From the NCBI GenBank assembly GCA_023213395.1, contig CM041465.1, positions 112,165,741-112,229,740 of the forward strand: a DNA stretch of 64,000 bases, in the 5' to 3' direction. The stretch is from Cycas panzhihuaensis. Lineage: Eukaryota > Cycadophyta. Below are positions 22,013 through 34,036 of this stretch, in pieces; the first letter of the stretch is position 1, and each line of letters begins with the position of its first letter. Both the position numbers and the translations under genes were made by a program. The notes beneath the pieces were generated by a model, which was not told the origin of the DNA, did no database searches, and saw only the letters and a program-made list of their open reading frames with translations.

Positions 22013-22700
22013 TTAATCACCATGAATAGCAGTGATTTCTTTAACCTTTGGAGCAAAATCTTGATCAACTTGCATGCTCTTTGAACTTGAATCAATGTTC
22101 AAAGTAGGAACACCATCAATATAAGACTCGTCCTTTATAGGACCATCAGATTCATATTTAATTTTCCTTGAAATAATAGTGTCATCTAAATAAGTCTTTA
22201 TTGATTCATCACTCTCAACATCCAGTAGTAGTTGTTGTAGTCTCATCAATACATTCAATCATACGTTCAATAGTAGTTTCATCAATATTTAAATAATCTT
22301 TATCTTGACATACCATTTCATCAGTGATAATATTTTCTTCATTCATTTTACCTGTATCATAACCATCATTAATCTTATTTGTATTTTTTATCATTTACTA
22401 TATTTCTTTAGGAGTTTGTTCAAGTACATCCTTTAAAAAATCCAAAGCTTCCTTAGCAGTACTTGCATGTTGAATCTTAGGAATGACAAAATGATATGAG
22501 AAAGGAATATTAGCCTTGTCTAATACAACAAGAATCATGATTAATAGTTTTTTGCCTTTCTTTTCAAGCATTTCCTTTTCTTCTTCATCCTTAGGAAAAA
22601 CATATCCATCAGTAACAAGCTTCCACAAACCTCTAGCTATGAAAAAAAAATCTCATTTTAATCATCCAAAAGAAATAGTTTTCTCCATTACACTTAGGTA
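22013..22700 (-). pseudogene. Copia-type Gag remnant of A2
   Basis: Minus-strand frames contain ARGLWKLVTDGY, SYHFVIPKIQHASTAKEALD and EQTPKEI, matching the Gag part of A1. A downstream acidic segment follows (DVESDESIKTYLDD, then NIDSSSKSM). The match to A1 at protein level confirms that this is coding sequence of family A. Frame breaks near 22390 and 22260 make it non-functional. Confidence 0.6.
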
Positions 22701-23999
22701 TTAGAAGAAATGAATTCCTTAAGTAATATTCATTTATTTCATGAACATACATGGCCACATCATTCTCCTCCATGATTGTAAGTGTATCTCCAAATAATGT
22801 CCCCATTTTCTAATGACTATTAATCAATCTCAACAAAATTTCTCATGTCTCATGCCCTCATATCACTGACTTCATCATCATATCATCACCTTGTGCATAT
22901 CTCATATTGCCAAACAATCAACGAGTACTATCTTTAGCATCAAATCAATGCTTCATATTACACATGTAATTCAAGTAACTTTAACAAAACTCATCCTTCT
23001 TTACCCACTCAATCAATTAAAACACATCATCAAACATGCCTAAGCCCAATAAATGCCTAATCTTGCCATGCAACCTCACATGCAATAAGCATTCATAATT
23101 GCCTTATGTTGTCATTCTTTCTGTCAATTAGTAAATACCACAATTTTGACCACACGTCCTTCATCATTTACTATAACATTGCCATATCACCACACCATGT
23201 CATTTTAACCGTATACAATGAGCTTCAATCTCCTACTTGCCCATTCTTGCCTCAACATTACCCATTAATTTTCTCATGCAAAAACATATGCAAGAAAGTA
23301 CCATACATTGTCACAAAGTCACTTAACAATCATTATATCACCGTACAACAAAATCATTCATACATAAGCCATTCTTATAATACCAATGTTTACTTGTTCT
23401 CTATAGTTCTTCTAACGTTGACAGCATGTGCTTTAGTCACCTTGCCTTCTTATTCATAATTGAATCATCCATTGTCATTATCAACCACCCAATACATACT
23501 CTCATAAAATCACATGCAATAGGAGTATATCATCGCTTCATACCACCATCATAACACTCATTTTGCAAACACCATCATACCACCATCAAATAATATCTTA
23601 TACACATTTAATATCACCATTAAAATAAAACCCCAAAATATGTCATATGCCTCCTAATAGAAAATATGTACCCACTTACACCAAATGTCATATCACATCC
23701 AAATATATTAAATGCCACTTACTATATAAATTCTTCCTCAATATCTAATATATATCACAAATAATCAATCTCTAATAAATCAAATTTAGACTTAAGAATA
23801 TATCATAAATAACTTCATTCAAAACTGAACCACTTAAATATCCTCCAAGTTAATAAACATAATTACCACTATAGGAAATATTTATATGCACCTAATGTAA
23901 CATTTATGAGGAATATTGAGTAACCCCCAATAACTCACCATTCCAACATAATAACTAATAGAAAATCATAATGTACAACATATAAAGGAGGATGTTTAT

Positions 24000-25390
24000 A
24001 ACTTAATGTTTTAAGATTAATTAGTGTAAGCATTAAATATTCTAACACATAAAAATTGGAATGTCTTCATATGATTTCTTCATCTCCACCTTTAATGATT
24101 TGAAGGATAATACATTATAATAGGTGGTGGCATGGAATTTGCCCTTGTTCTAATTCATTTATTTTATTATAGAAGAAAGATCAAAATTTTAAGGTTACCC
24201 TAATAAATATTCTAATAGGAAAGTATATAAATACCGTGGTTAGGCACCTTTTTTTATCAAAAAGTTAAAGAGCATCATAGAGCCTTCTCCTTCTCAAAGC
24301 ATAATTATAGATAAAACCTTTCTTTTAAGATGATGCTTTTTGTATTTTTCCTTTCCTTTTATAAGAATGACTCTTGTAGAGCACCATTTTACCACTATAA
24401 ATGTTTTCTTAATTAATTTCTATGTTCTCCTATATTACTAGATTATTTATTAGTTTTGTTTTAATGTGTGAGTGTCACCTCATATTAGTATATGAAGTAA
24501 ATCCCCTTGAAGGTTATTTCTTATGGTGTTAAAAGGAAGAACCTAAATATCAAACACCCCTCCCTCATCCCTCCTCTAAAAAAAAGCCAAAAAAGTAAGA
24601 ACAAAAAGAACCATCCCAAAACCAAATTTCACTCTTGTAATCATTTCTCTTATTTTGCATTTAAGAATTCATTTTGGGCAATGCTTGTAGTAATTTTTTA
24701 AAATTATAATATAAGTTCCTAATGGTTAAAGTTGCAATAACAATTACACTTTGCTTTCTTTTGAGCTATGTGTTAGAATATTCTTTCATCCTTCTAAAAA
24801 GAGGAAGATTTGCATGAGGTTTGTACTTTATCATAAAGGATGGTGAGGAGAAAATTCTCTTCAAGTTTTTTGTCCTATTATGCCTAAAAAACTTTATTAA
24901 TTCATATGAAATTGAAAATGACCAAAAGCAAATGCATTATCCCTTAAAATTGTAACTTAAACATGCCTAAGCAAATCATCTTATCCTAACCAAGAAAAAA
25001 GAAAAACATTATTTTTACAACAAACTTTATCCTTCTTGTTATTGGTGAAAGTGGTCAATATCATGATCATAACACCAACACCAATAATTAGTCACAAGGG
25101 ACAAAAGAAATGACCTAGGAAATAAGGAACAAAAGGCTTAATAGAGGTTAGATTAGGGTCAACATTAGGTCAGGGTCAATATTGAGATTGCTTTTCAAGG
25201 TTATCACACTAAAAAGAACCTTCATATTGATCCTAATCCCACGTCTAAAAATGGTTGAGATACGACTTTTGGTTATATCTAGGGAAATTGAAATGGTATA
25301 CACACAACACCAACATGGTAACTTCCTCTTTACCAGCCGCCCCAGGTTGGAAAAAAGAAAAGCAGTACAATTTTCTTGACTCCTCGTCCA
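24000..25390. other. No feature recognised
   Basis: AT-rich sequence between the A2 remnant and the PME upstream region. The reading frames at 24507-24701 and 25182-25379 have no recognisable domain. No LTR boundary or RNA gene was seen. Confidence 0.3.
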
Positions 25391-26481
25391 TTGTCTAAAA
25401 TTTTATTAGAGTTTAATATTTAGGATGGACTCTCATGGAAGATATTTATTTCTTTTACGATTATATCCAGAATCTCAAATTCTCAGGCTCTACGGTTATT
25501 GGCAGTCAATTTCGCCTAGGAATTCCATGCGTGCCTGCGCGTCTTAAAACAGTTGTATTTAAGTGGATGCCCTCTAGTTGTCTCGCATCATAAGAGACAA
25601 CTGGATTCGTATTACGTACGTATACATGGGATTTACCCGCTGGTATACCCCCCCCCTCTCACTTTTTAGGCCACCGATCTCTTCTTTCTCCCTGCCCAGA
25701 GGGCAAGTGTTTCGTCTTTACATGGAATTCTTTTAGAAATGGGCCCCTTAATTCACTTTACGTTGGAACGCTGAAGGTGCGCCCGCACCTCATGATTTTT
25801 TAGGAATGTCGATACCATGTGCTCGGTTTACATTACGAATCGTTGAAGTCGTTCTAGTTTTTTGAAACGACGTTTCCTTTTAACCCGAGGTCAGGCTATT
25901 CATCCGACGTGATTACGGACCCCAATGTCAGGAGGAGGGATGGGGAGTAATAATCCATATGCGCATCTAGTAATTTCGTGCGTAATTAATTTCCAAATAC
26001 CTAAAAGCGCGTCTGGTAAGGAACGTGGATAATTTATCGCAGTACCACAGAGATAAAAGGATCGATTGAGATATGTCTGGTTTCAATTCGCATTATATGG
26101 GAGCACGGCAGCCATACGAATATGACGAATCTCAGCACTTTCACTGTAAAAAAAGCATATGGACGTTTACGTGACTGACGACAAAAAGACCAGAAAAGTT
26201 ACAAATTGATTATCCACGCAAAACCGCAACAGACCCTCCACGTAACGAAACCCCTAGGAGGCTGTCATCCACCGACACTCCAGTAAGATCAAGTTCACAT
26301 CTTCAACCACATTAGCAAACTTATATTAATCGGGATGTCCCTTTGGAAATCATCAATGCGCATAGGGATTCTGTAAACATTATCATCTGTAGACTGTTAT
26401 CTGTCCTTGTTTTAATTTATGTCGGGGCGGTGATCAGAGGAGAGAAATTGAAGCGCCTCCTAGTATTTGCACGACAAGATC
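25391..26481 (+). promoter_or_regulatory. Upstream region of the PME gene
   Basis: Composition shifts here to a higher GC content. A hairpin with perfect 9-bp arms agttgtctc (25576-25584) and gagacaact (25594-25602) lies about 0.9 kb upstream of the ATG. ACGT-core elements of bZIP type occur (tttacgtgac at 26166-26175, ccacgta near 26238). The best TATA-like site is tatatt at 26322-26327, about 155 bp before the ATG, which would leave a 5' leader of roughly 120 bases. These are candidates by pattern only. Confidence 0.35.
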
Positions 26482-28411
26482 ATGACTCCATTGGCGAACT
26501 ATGGGAAAATCGAGGGAGCCGCAGATCGATCCTCGTGGAGGAGGAAATTAATCTTCATGATTGCGGTGGCTTCCATCGTGTTCGTGGTGTCGATCTTAAG
26601 TTGTGCAGTGGTTGAGGTTGTTCAGTCCGTGAGCAAGGAGGAAGTAGGTGGGTCACGCAGAGCGTTCCAAACCTCAAATGAGGCAAATTTTCAAACTGCG
26701 TGCAGCAGAACGCCGTACCCAGATAGATGCGTTTTGGCACTTTCCTCTGACCAGGCAGCGTCAAAGGCAAATTCCGCGGAGCTCGTCGGAATTGCCGTCA
26801 AGGCGACAATCGGCGCAGTAGAGAAGGCATTTTCTCTGGCATCCAGCTTGAGCGGGCAAGCGAGGGGCCAAGTAGAGCAGATCGCTCTGGAAGATTGTAT
26901 CGATCTACTGGATGTTACTGTCGACGAGCTCAGCAGAGCTCTTTCAGATATGTCCAGGTTCAGTTTGAAAGCGCTGACGCCTTACGCCGGGAACGTGCTG
27001 ACTTGGCTTAGCGCGTCTCTCACAAATCAGGACACCTGCATGGACGGTTTTGAGAATACAGGGGGAAACATCAAAGCCCAGCTCGCGGGTAGTTTGCAGA
27101 TAGTGTCGGAATTACTGAGCAATTCATTGGCCTTGATGAGCAGAATTTTTGATCAGGAAGACGGTGTCAATGATTTCAAGGCTCCTGATTTCCACAACCG
27201 ACGTCTCCTATCGGAACAGAACGAACCAGGGTTACACGACGAATTGTCCTCGATCTATTTCCGTTCAGCCGAGGACGATTTTCCTTTCTGGTTGTCTGCT
27301 GGAGATCGCCGGCTTCTACAAGTCTCTCAAAACAATGTTCGAGCGGACTTGGTTGTGTCCAAGGACGGCACGGGAAATTATACAACCATCACCGAAGCAG
27401 TAAATGCTGCGCCGGAAAAAAGCTTTCGGAGATTCGTGATCTATGTTAAGGCAGGCGTTTACCAGGAGAACGTTGAGATAGTGAAGAACAAAACAAATCT
27501 CATGTTCATTGGAGACGGAATGGACGCCACCGTAGTCACAGGGAGCCAAAACGTCGTTGACGGTACAACCACGTTTCATTCTGCGACGTTTGGTAGGCCG
27601 GCATGGTACCCTTTGCCATCTTTAAAATAATTTACTCATTTGCATTACCTTAAGTTTTCCCAGCTTCAGTCTTCTGTGCTAATTATGTATTCTTTATACT
27701 GCCTGAAATGCAGCTGCTGTCGGGACGGGATTCATAGCCCGCGATATGAGTTTCGAGAACACGGCTGGGCCAGAGAAGCATCAGGCGGTGGCCCTCAGAG
27801 TTGGGTCAGATCTGTCAGTCCTTTACCGATGTAGCTTCAAGGGTTACCAAGACACCCTCTACGCGCATTCTCTTCGCCAATTCTACAGGGAATGCAAGAT
27901 TTACGGCACGGTAGATTTCATATTTGGGAACGCCGCAGTGGTTTTCCAGAGCTGCACGTTGCTGGCAAGGAAACCCCTCGATAACCAGAAAAATTCTATT
28001 ACGGCCCAGGGTAGAAAGGACCCCAACCAGAACACCGGGATCTCGATCCATAATTGCAACGTAACTGCTGCACCTGACCTCCTCCCTTTTAAAAATTCGA
28101 CCGAAACGTACCTCGGCAGACCGTGGAAAGAGTACTCCCGAACCGTGTTCATGCAGTCTTATTTGGACGACCTGATCAGACCCGAAGGATGGTTGGAATG
28201 GGCAGGAGATTTTGCCCTGGACACACTGTATTATGGAGAGTACATGAATTTTGGACCGGGCGCGGGAGTTGCCAACCGCGTCAAGTGGCGTGGTTATCGA
28301 GTAATGAACAGCACAGACGAGGCTGTTAAGTTCACTGTTGCGCAATTTATTGAAGGGAATACCTGGTTGCCATCGACCGGCGTTACATACGTGGCGGGTC
28401 TCGCCACATGA
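26482..28411 (+). CDS. Pectin methylesterase with PMEI pro-domain (two exons)
   Basis: Exons 26482-27592 and 27714-28411 give 602 residues. The enzyme removes methyl esters from cell-wall homogalacturonan, releasing methanol. The ATG at 26482 is chosen because it precedes a basic stretch and a membrane anchor (about residues 23-47). The PMEI-type pro-domain (about 67-221) has its four conserved cysteines at 74, 83, 139 and 186. Two RRLL subtilase-processing motifs lie at 240-243 and 276-279. The catalytic domain starts near 286 and keeps GVYQE (325-329), Gln394, GYQDTLY (Gln416, Asp417), DFIFG (Asp438) and LGRPW (Arg506, Trp508), matching the known PME active-site set. The end, WLPSTGV, is typical of the family. 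The single short intron splits codon 371. No frameshift or stop is seen, so it is probably functional: a type-I (group 2) PME made in the Golgi and secreted to the wall. Confidence 0.95.
27593..27713 (+). other. PME intron (121 bp, phase 1)
   Basis: Donor GTAGGC follows the codon pair for Thr-Phe plus one G. The acceptor is atgcag. Joining G to CT gives Ala371 and restores the family sequence [11 protein letters not shown] across the junction, which supports both splice sites. Confidence 0.93.
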
Positions 28412-28731
28412 GTACTGTAACGTCAGTTTTAATCAGATGGCATGTTATTGTGTTTGGCGTCGGGATCATCACAGAACGAAGCCGAAAGGTAAGCTAGTGG
28501 TTTGTGTTGTATGGTTTACCGTCTTTTGTATGCAAGCGATATATGGGAAAGTTGCCTCCAATTAACGTGTACTCTTTGCATGCGTACAGTCCTTCCGACC
28601 AACGTACGCGTAATAATGAAGGTCCCCAGCTAAAAATGTGTGTTCAACGTGGTGGTCAGAGAATGGCTTGATTTATGAAATGACAAACTTTAATTGCCAT
28701 GTTTGTACGTCGGGGAAATTTTTTAAATAAA
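28412..28731 (+). terminator. PME 3' untranslated region and possible poly(A) signal
   Basis: After TGA at 28409-28411 comes about 300 bases without a further reading frame of note. An AATAAA hexamer lies at 28726-28731 in an A-rich run. Sequence becomes strongly AT-rich beyond this point, marking the end of the gene island. Confidence 0.4.
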
Positions 28732-31053
28732 AATTAAAATTTCCGTAAGTTAGTTTCCTGTTCCGATCGCTGTCTTTATAGTTTCCCTTATTGTGAGTAG
28801 GGTTACATAAAGAAATGGTGGCAAGTTTAGTATGTGCTTCAATTGGAGGAATTTTATGCTTTTTTACCTTATAAAAGGGAAAAGTATAATAATTAAGGAC
28901 CAAGCCTTGATAAGATCTCAAAATATAATTAATGGCGACTAATAATCGATCAAAGTAGGACATCCCATGATGTCGTATTGTTTACAATATTTTTAATAAT
29001 TTAATTAAACCTTTTTGCTTTTAGGTTGGCTTATAGCATTCCAACCTTACGTACTTCTCAATATTAAATTAAATTTACTTTTACAAACTTATCTTGTCAA
29101 TTTATGATTATATTGACTAAAATATTGAATAGTGTTTTAATAACTAAATGACGAAATTAATATGTATTAAATGATAGTATAATTTAAAATATGACCATGT
29201 TTTATACAAGAGTCATTATCAACCACATATTGTGTTTAGATTGGTAGACCTAATCAATTAAGTTGATTCAAAGTGAATGTTTTAAGTGATTTGCCTTTAA
29301 CAAGGACTTTCAACCCTTTTTGAAGAAAAAAGAAGAATGATTTCTCTAGGAATGTGGTTATTTGAATTGGTTTAGGTTAGTGTTATAATAGTATTTTGGT
29401 TGTAATATTAAAAGAAAAAAAGAAATAAGATTGAAGAGATCTTAGACTAAACCAAAAGAAATATAACAAAAACAATAAAAATAATAAGATACCCTCTTCA
29501 TTAGAGGGAATGGCAATAAGTTCCTTGTTAAACAAAGAATGCGTTAGGGAAAGGTTTTCCCTAATCAATCATCTTAAGGGCTTCTTATTCTTCTACCTTT
29601 TCTAAGTTCTAGTCTCAGGGAGGAGAGCTTAACTTAGACCTCTAGCCTAACTTTAAGGAAAAATACTGTGGCATTTTATGCTAAGGAAAATGATGACTGA
29701 TTAGTACGAGGATCTAGAAGATATCAAAACCTAGATTAACAACCCTATTGAGGGTCAGCCATTGAGAACTTGCTCACCCAACAATAACCCATGAGGATGG
29801 ATAGCTTGGGTATGCCTATGTCTATCTCTGATTGACTCTCACACTTAAAGATGAACGAGAATAATAAAGTCGCTCTCAATCCAAAATATGACGAGAAATC
29901 ACCACTTTTGGCATTTAAAACATGGTTGAAATGGTAATGACTTCCAAAAGAGGGAGAGTTTATACATTAGTAATATAAGGACCCAAGCAATAAAAAACTC
30001 CTCAATATGACATATTTGCTTCTAAGGGAAGGACGAGATTGATATACTGAGAATATGACATCTCAGTTGATCAAATGCATCTTAGCAATTAAAAGTGGGC
30101 CTAACCTAGGGGGAAATCGCCAAGTAGGCAATCTTAACTGCAAGTTTAATATGCAACTTTGTATTTACATGAGTAGGTAGTTAAAACATAATACAAAGGC
30201 ATATAAGACTAACACAACATGAATGTATTCCTTTGTGTTAGTTAAGTGATGCAACTTTGAATGCTCTTTTTATTTTCATTTACTATAATGTATATACAAC
30301 AAAAATGTCTTTTTATTTTCTTTTTTCCATTTTCAAGAGAGAAAGTAATAATACAACTTAGATGTTTATTGGATTTTCCTTTTTTCTTTTAAAATGTAAT
30401 AAAACCTAAAGAAATTAAGAGGTTCTTTTATTGTTCTTACGATTATCCTAGCTAAGGCTTTTCTTTTCTTTTTCTTCATACAAAAAAAAGTTAAAATGTT
30501 TGTTAAGGAAAAAAAAGAAAATAATAGGATACCTAACCTAAGAAAAAATACACTAAAATCATGATCAAAATAAAGGTTGCACTTTTAGTTATATAAAGAA
30601 TGTATTTTTTAACAACAAAACATGATAAAAATTATACTAAGAATGTGATGAAAGCACCAAAAATACGATGAGAGTGGTCATCACATTTTTAGTTATGAGG
30701 AAGTTGTGTTTTTGGGCTAGGATGAAAATTGAAATTGTTGTTTTGATTAGAATAAAAATCACAACCAACCAAAATGATAAAAGATAAGATTTTTCAATAA
30801 AATTTTAAATTTTCAAAGCAGAAAGTCATTAAAGTATAATAATTCATCCCAACAAGAGGTTAGTTAAGTCATCAAAGGGGCTATTGAAGGAAAAAATATG
30901 TTATTAAGTTATCAACCAAATAAGCAAGATGAAGCAATTGGAAGCACTTAGAATAAACCTTGATTTTAATAGATACATTATGATCTTTACATCATTGGCA
31001 ATATAAGTCAAGCACAAGCACAATTAACATAATTCTAGTTAATAACAATGCTA
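28732..31053. other. No feature recognised
   Basis: About 2.3 kb of AT-rich sequence. The minus-strand frames at 28673-28963 and 29383-29568 show no domain. A segment at about 29600-30130 has a more mixed composition but no recognised protein or repeat boundary. Confidence 0.3.
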
Positions 31054-33350
31054 GGTAACAAAGTGTTGGGGAGGTATCAAAGACAACATGATTACTATGG
31101 GCAGCAATCCGGCATACAAACCTCGACTAAGGTCCTTAAGGGATACCGAGCAACGTTGGGGACACTATGGGGGTCTAAATGAGAGGCATGTAAGGTTGTA
31201 ATCATCGCAGCAAGGGCTGGACACACTGATAATCTAGCACAGGCCTAAGGTTCACCTTCTCCTAATTAACCCAAGAGAAGCATGGAAGCAGGATAAGAAA
31301 GGTGGGAAGGGGGCTTCCCTTGAGGAGTAGGCCTAAGTGGGACTTCCCCACCCTACTCCCTTCAACAAACCTTTATGGATCTTCTCCCACAACTTCCTTA
31401 AGGAAAACTAGCGGAGGAAAGGTGAAAACCTAGAGATACAAGGCTAAACTCAATGGAAAGAATGTCTACTACAACTAAACAGACAGAAAGAGAGAAAACA
31501 CACTTGAAAATGAGTCTAACACAAAAAAACACATAAGAAACTCTGAAGAAAGGACCTAAGGTACCTACTGGGCTGCGTCTAGGGCAGGTTTGCCCTTGTA
31601 ACTAACGAAGAAGAAGAGTTCCTACAGGGTTCTGCAGGTGGTTTCCCTAAGGGCAGGTGTAGGAGACACTTGCTGGGGTGAATTGGAAGAGAACCATGCC
31701 AAACTTGCTTGAGAATGCCTGGAGAGGAGCTTCCCACCACGAAGAAGGGGCCGTTGCAGGGGGATCCTAGACTGGAGCTGCAGGAAACACAGGTCTGTAG
31801 GTGCACCTATGGAAGGAAGATAGAAAGAGCAGAAACTGCAGCAAGAAATAGTTAAGTTGGAGAGCCAAAATAGATCTAAGAGAGGTAAAATGATGATGGT
31901 TTTGGGATTTATACCCATCCCAACCCTAAACAAGTGAATGGGGCTGAGCTGGGTGCGAGGCCACGTGGTAATTCCACGGAAAAATTGAGAATTGCCACTG
32001 CAGTTTTTAAAAAATAACTTGTAGCGGTTGCATGATAAACTTCAGATGCAGATTAAGTTTACAACGGTGTAGGACTAGAAACCCAAAATGGCAATAATAT
32101 GGGTTTCGAGAGCCTTAGAAGGTGATATAGCAGGCTTGGGAGAGGTTGGCCCCCCTGTCCAAGTGGCTAGGACAGCCCAGAAGGCATGTGGACAAGGCCA
32201 AAAGTAGTATCAAAGGCTAAAAGTCCCAAAAACAAGGTGATTAAGAAGCAGGGTTGGGGTATGGACGGGTCATACAAATCAAATGAGTCTTGAGGAAGTG
32301 TGGAGGTAACGCAGAGGGTCATAAAGCGCCATGGGGATGCCTACCTTACGGAAAAGTAGGTCCCGATGGGTCATCATAGGCTCATAATACGATAAGCAGC
32401 ATGATCAAGCCAGATGGATGCAAGGTGATCATACGAATGAAGCAGTCAGTCATGTAATGAGGCAATACTTTTGTCAACCTCTCCAAAGAAATAGTATAAA
32501 TAAAAAGGGAGAAGCATACTTATGCTTACCTAAGTTGACCTGTCTGTATCCATTCCCGGTAGCCGGGAAACACTACCCCCTTAGTAGCAGAGCCTCGCTG
32601 CTCGGGAGTATGGTGCGATGGCGAATGCTGGCAACAAACTATCAGTAGCACATATGTATGTATATATATAAATCATGATCATAACAAGAGCCAAGGGTGC
32701 CGGCAAGTGTCGTGGCAGAATGTGTGGATACGAGGACAGAGGTGGAGACAACATAGAGGCTGCCTTTGTGCCACCCGGGAATCGGTTGGAAGCTAAGAAG
32801 GATGAGGGGGTTGCCCCCATCATAAAAATGTAAAAGAGATGTGCATGATGATGTCAAGTGAATGAACAAACTTGGTAGTCACCATAGTTTAACCTAATCA
32901 GCAGCCAACTTTTGGAGGTACGAACGGATCGCAAAGGCGAACCTATATGACGGCCCGAGACTTAGGCGACAGAGCAACCAAGCAAGTCTCAAGGGCAGTC
33001 ACCGAGAAGAGGAAGGCGATGCTTAAGGATGAGGTGAACGAGGCTATCCGCTTCAGCGTTGAGGGCCTGAGGGATGTGTTGGATGTCGACAGACTGGAAA
33101 TTAGCCAGTAGGAATCTGGCGGTCGAAGCCAAGGCTCTTAAGTGAGGGCATCGCACCTGGTAAACCTGGGTGAGATGGGACACTACCACTTGGGAGTCAC
33201 AAAGAAGAACAATAGATCTGTGATGGAAACGAAGTGCATGAGTGAGGGCTTTAATAAAGATGTAGAGAGCCATGGATGAGAGAAAGGAAAATGTCTCGGC
33301 AGAGAAAATGTACAATAAAGTAGGAGTCAAAGCAAAAAGACTCGTATGAC
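31054..33350 (-). mobile_element. Inverted fragment C3 of the composite element
   Basis: Read on the minus strand from 33350 down to 31054, it follows C2 from about 37075 to 39530. It starts shortly upstream of the RNase H and stops within caacactttgttac, 5' of the (AT)n tract and module R3. Shared blocks include ttgactcctactttatt, the RNase H frame, caggaatggatacagac with a donor-like GTAAG site, ccaacaagtg-type text and the motif near ttgcccatag. It lacks the PMD gene and most of the 3' modules. The sharp ends look like breakage rather than element termini. Confidence 0.75.
32989..33330 (-). pseudogene. RNase H domain of C3 with an internal deletion
   Basis: The minus-strand frame from 33330 to 32989 is open for 113 codons. 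It jumps from SSMALYIF directly to KALTHAL, so about 48 residues present in C2, including the first catalytic Asp and the catalytic Glu, are deleted in frame. The CDSQ and EADSLV motifs remain. Gln codons that are stops in C1 or C2 are intact here. With half of the active site missing it cannot be an active RNase H. Confidence 0.7.
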
Positions 33351-34030
33351 TTTATCGTCACCTCTCTCATGCTCTACAATGAGCCTAAACTACCACTCTA
33401 AGCTTGTTCCCATTCCTCCTAGTCACAGGCAGAATGGAAGCTTAGGGTGGCCTCCTCATTCATTTTTTCTGGTTCCTCACATGGAACCCTTGTTTCTATT
33501 CCTCTTAGGACCTTGTCCTCCTATTTGGCATTTCCTTTGCATATCCCACTATGTTCCCATATGGACATGTGTGCCGCCATATCTCCTGGCCTCAGATGTA
33601 TCTATCACCACTACTCATGGTGATCATGTGTGCTTCCATTAAGAATATGGTGTCGGATGAAAGGAAATGCGCATAACTTAAACAAATATCATAACACAAA
33701 ACTCATAACAATAATCAACTCAAAATACAATCATACATATCCCTGTGCATCCGTGCACCCTCATACACATACTTAACGTGTAAACAAAAACATATACATC
33801 ATCATCTATCAAATGGGATATCAATCACCCCACCTATATACATCAAAATAATCATGTGTCATATGATACAAATGGTATGGTATATCATTTGTAGGAAGTC
33901 GACGTCCTTGCAGGGAGGGTATAATTATGTGACTACATATAGTGACTCCTTGGAGGTCCGTGCTTTCCCCTGTCTAAAACTAAAAATCCTATATACCACT
34001 CTACAACTGCCCTACCCCTAGGGTGTCATC
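33351..34030. other. Junction region between C3 and C2
   Basis: About 680 bases. The left half is pyrimidine-rich with a plus-strand frame (33346-33642) of no known domain. The right half is AC-rich, with many cata/aaca words. It may contain the far 3' end of the C2 PMD gene (minus strand) and the true end of C2, which C1 cannot help to place because the window begins at the matching point. Confidence 0.3.
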
Positions 34031-34036
34031 TCCTGG

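Larger units (their letters stand above)
21451..24000 (-). mobile_element. Inverted family A element A2, 5'-truncated
   Basis: On the minus strand this reads like A1: gag-like sequence (22700-22013), purine tract aaggggaag (complement of 21657-21665) and a 3' LTR (21656-21451). Sequence from 22700 to about 24000 corresponds to the A internal region but is heavily decayed, and no 5' LTR was found. The shared stretch just before the purine tract (acccaaatgtgcattaa) is nearly identical to A1. The right boundary is approximate. Confidence 0.65.

Noticed and set aside
23106-23459. Frame of 117 codons within the A2 region
   Set aside because: Low-complexity composition (His, Ser, Tyr, Ile), no domain, and opposite in strand to the Gag of the same element; similar frames in A1 are also on the non-coding strand.
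26467-26481. Earlier PME start at 26467
   Set aside because: The codon there is TTG. The first in-frame ATG is at 26482 and gives the expected short basic N-terminus before the membrane anchor.
26343-26615. Plus-strand frame overlapping the PME start
   Set aside because: Out of frame with the PME, no domain, and it overlaps the well-supported exon 1.
27815-28345. Minus-strand frame of 176 codons
   Set aside because: Shadow of PME exon 2; the plus strand carries the family motifs.
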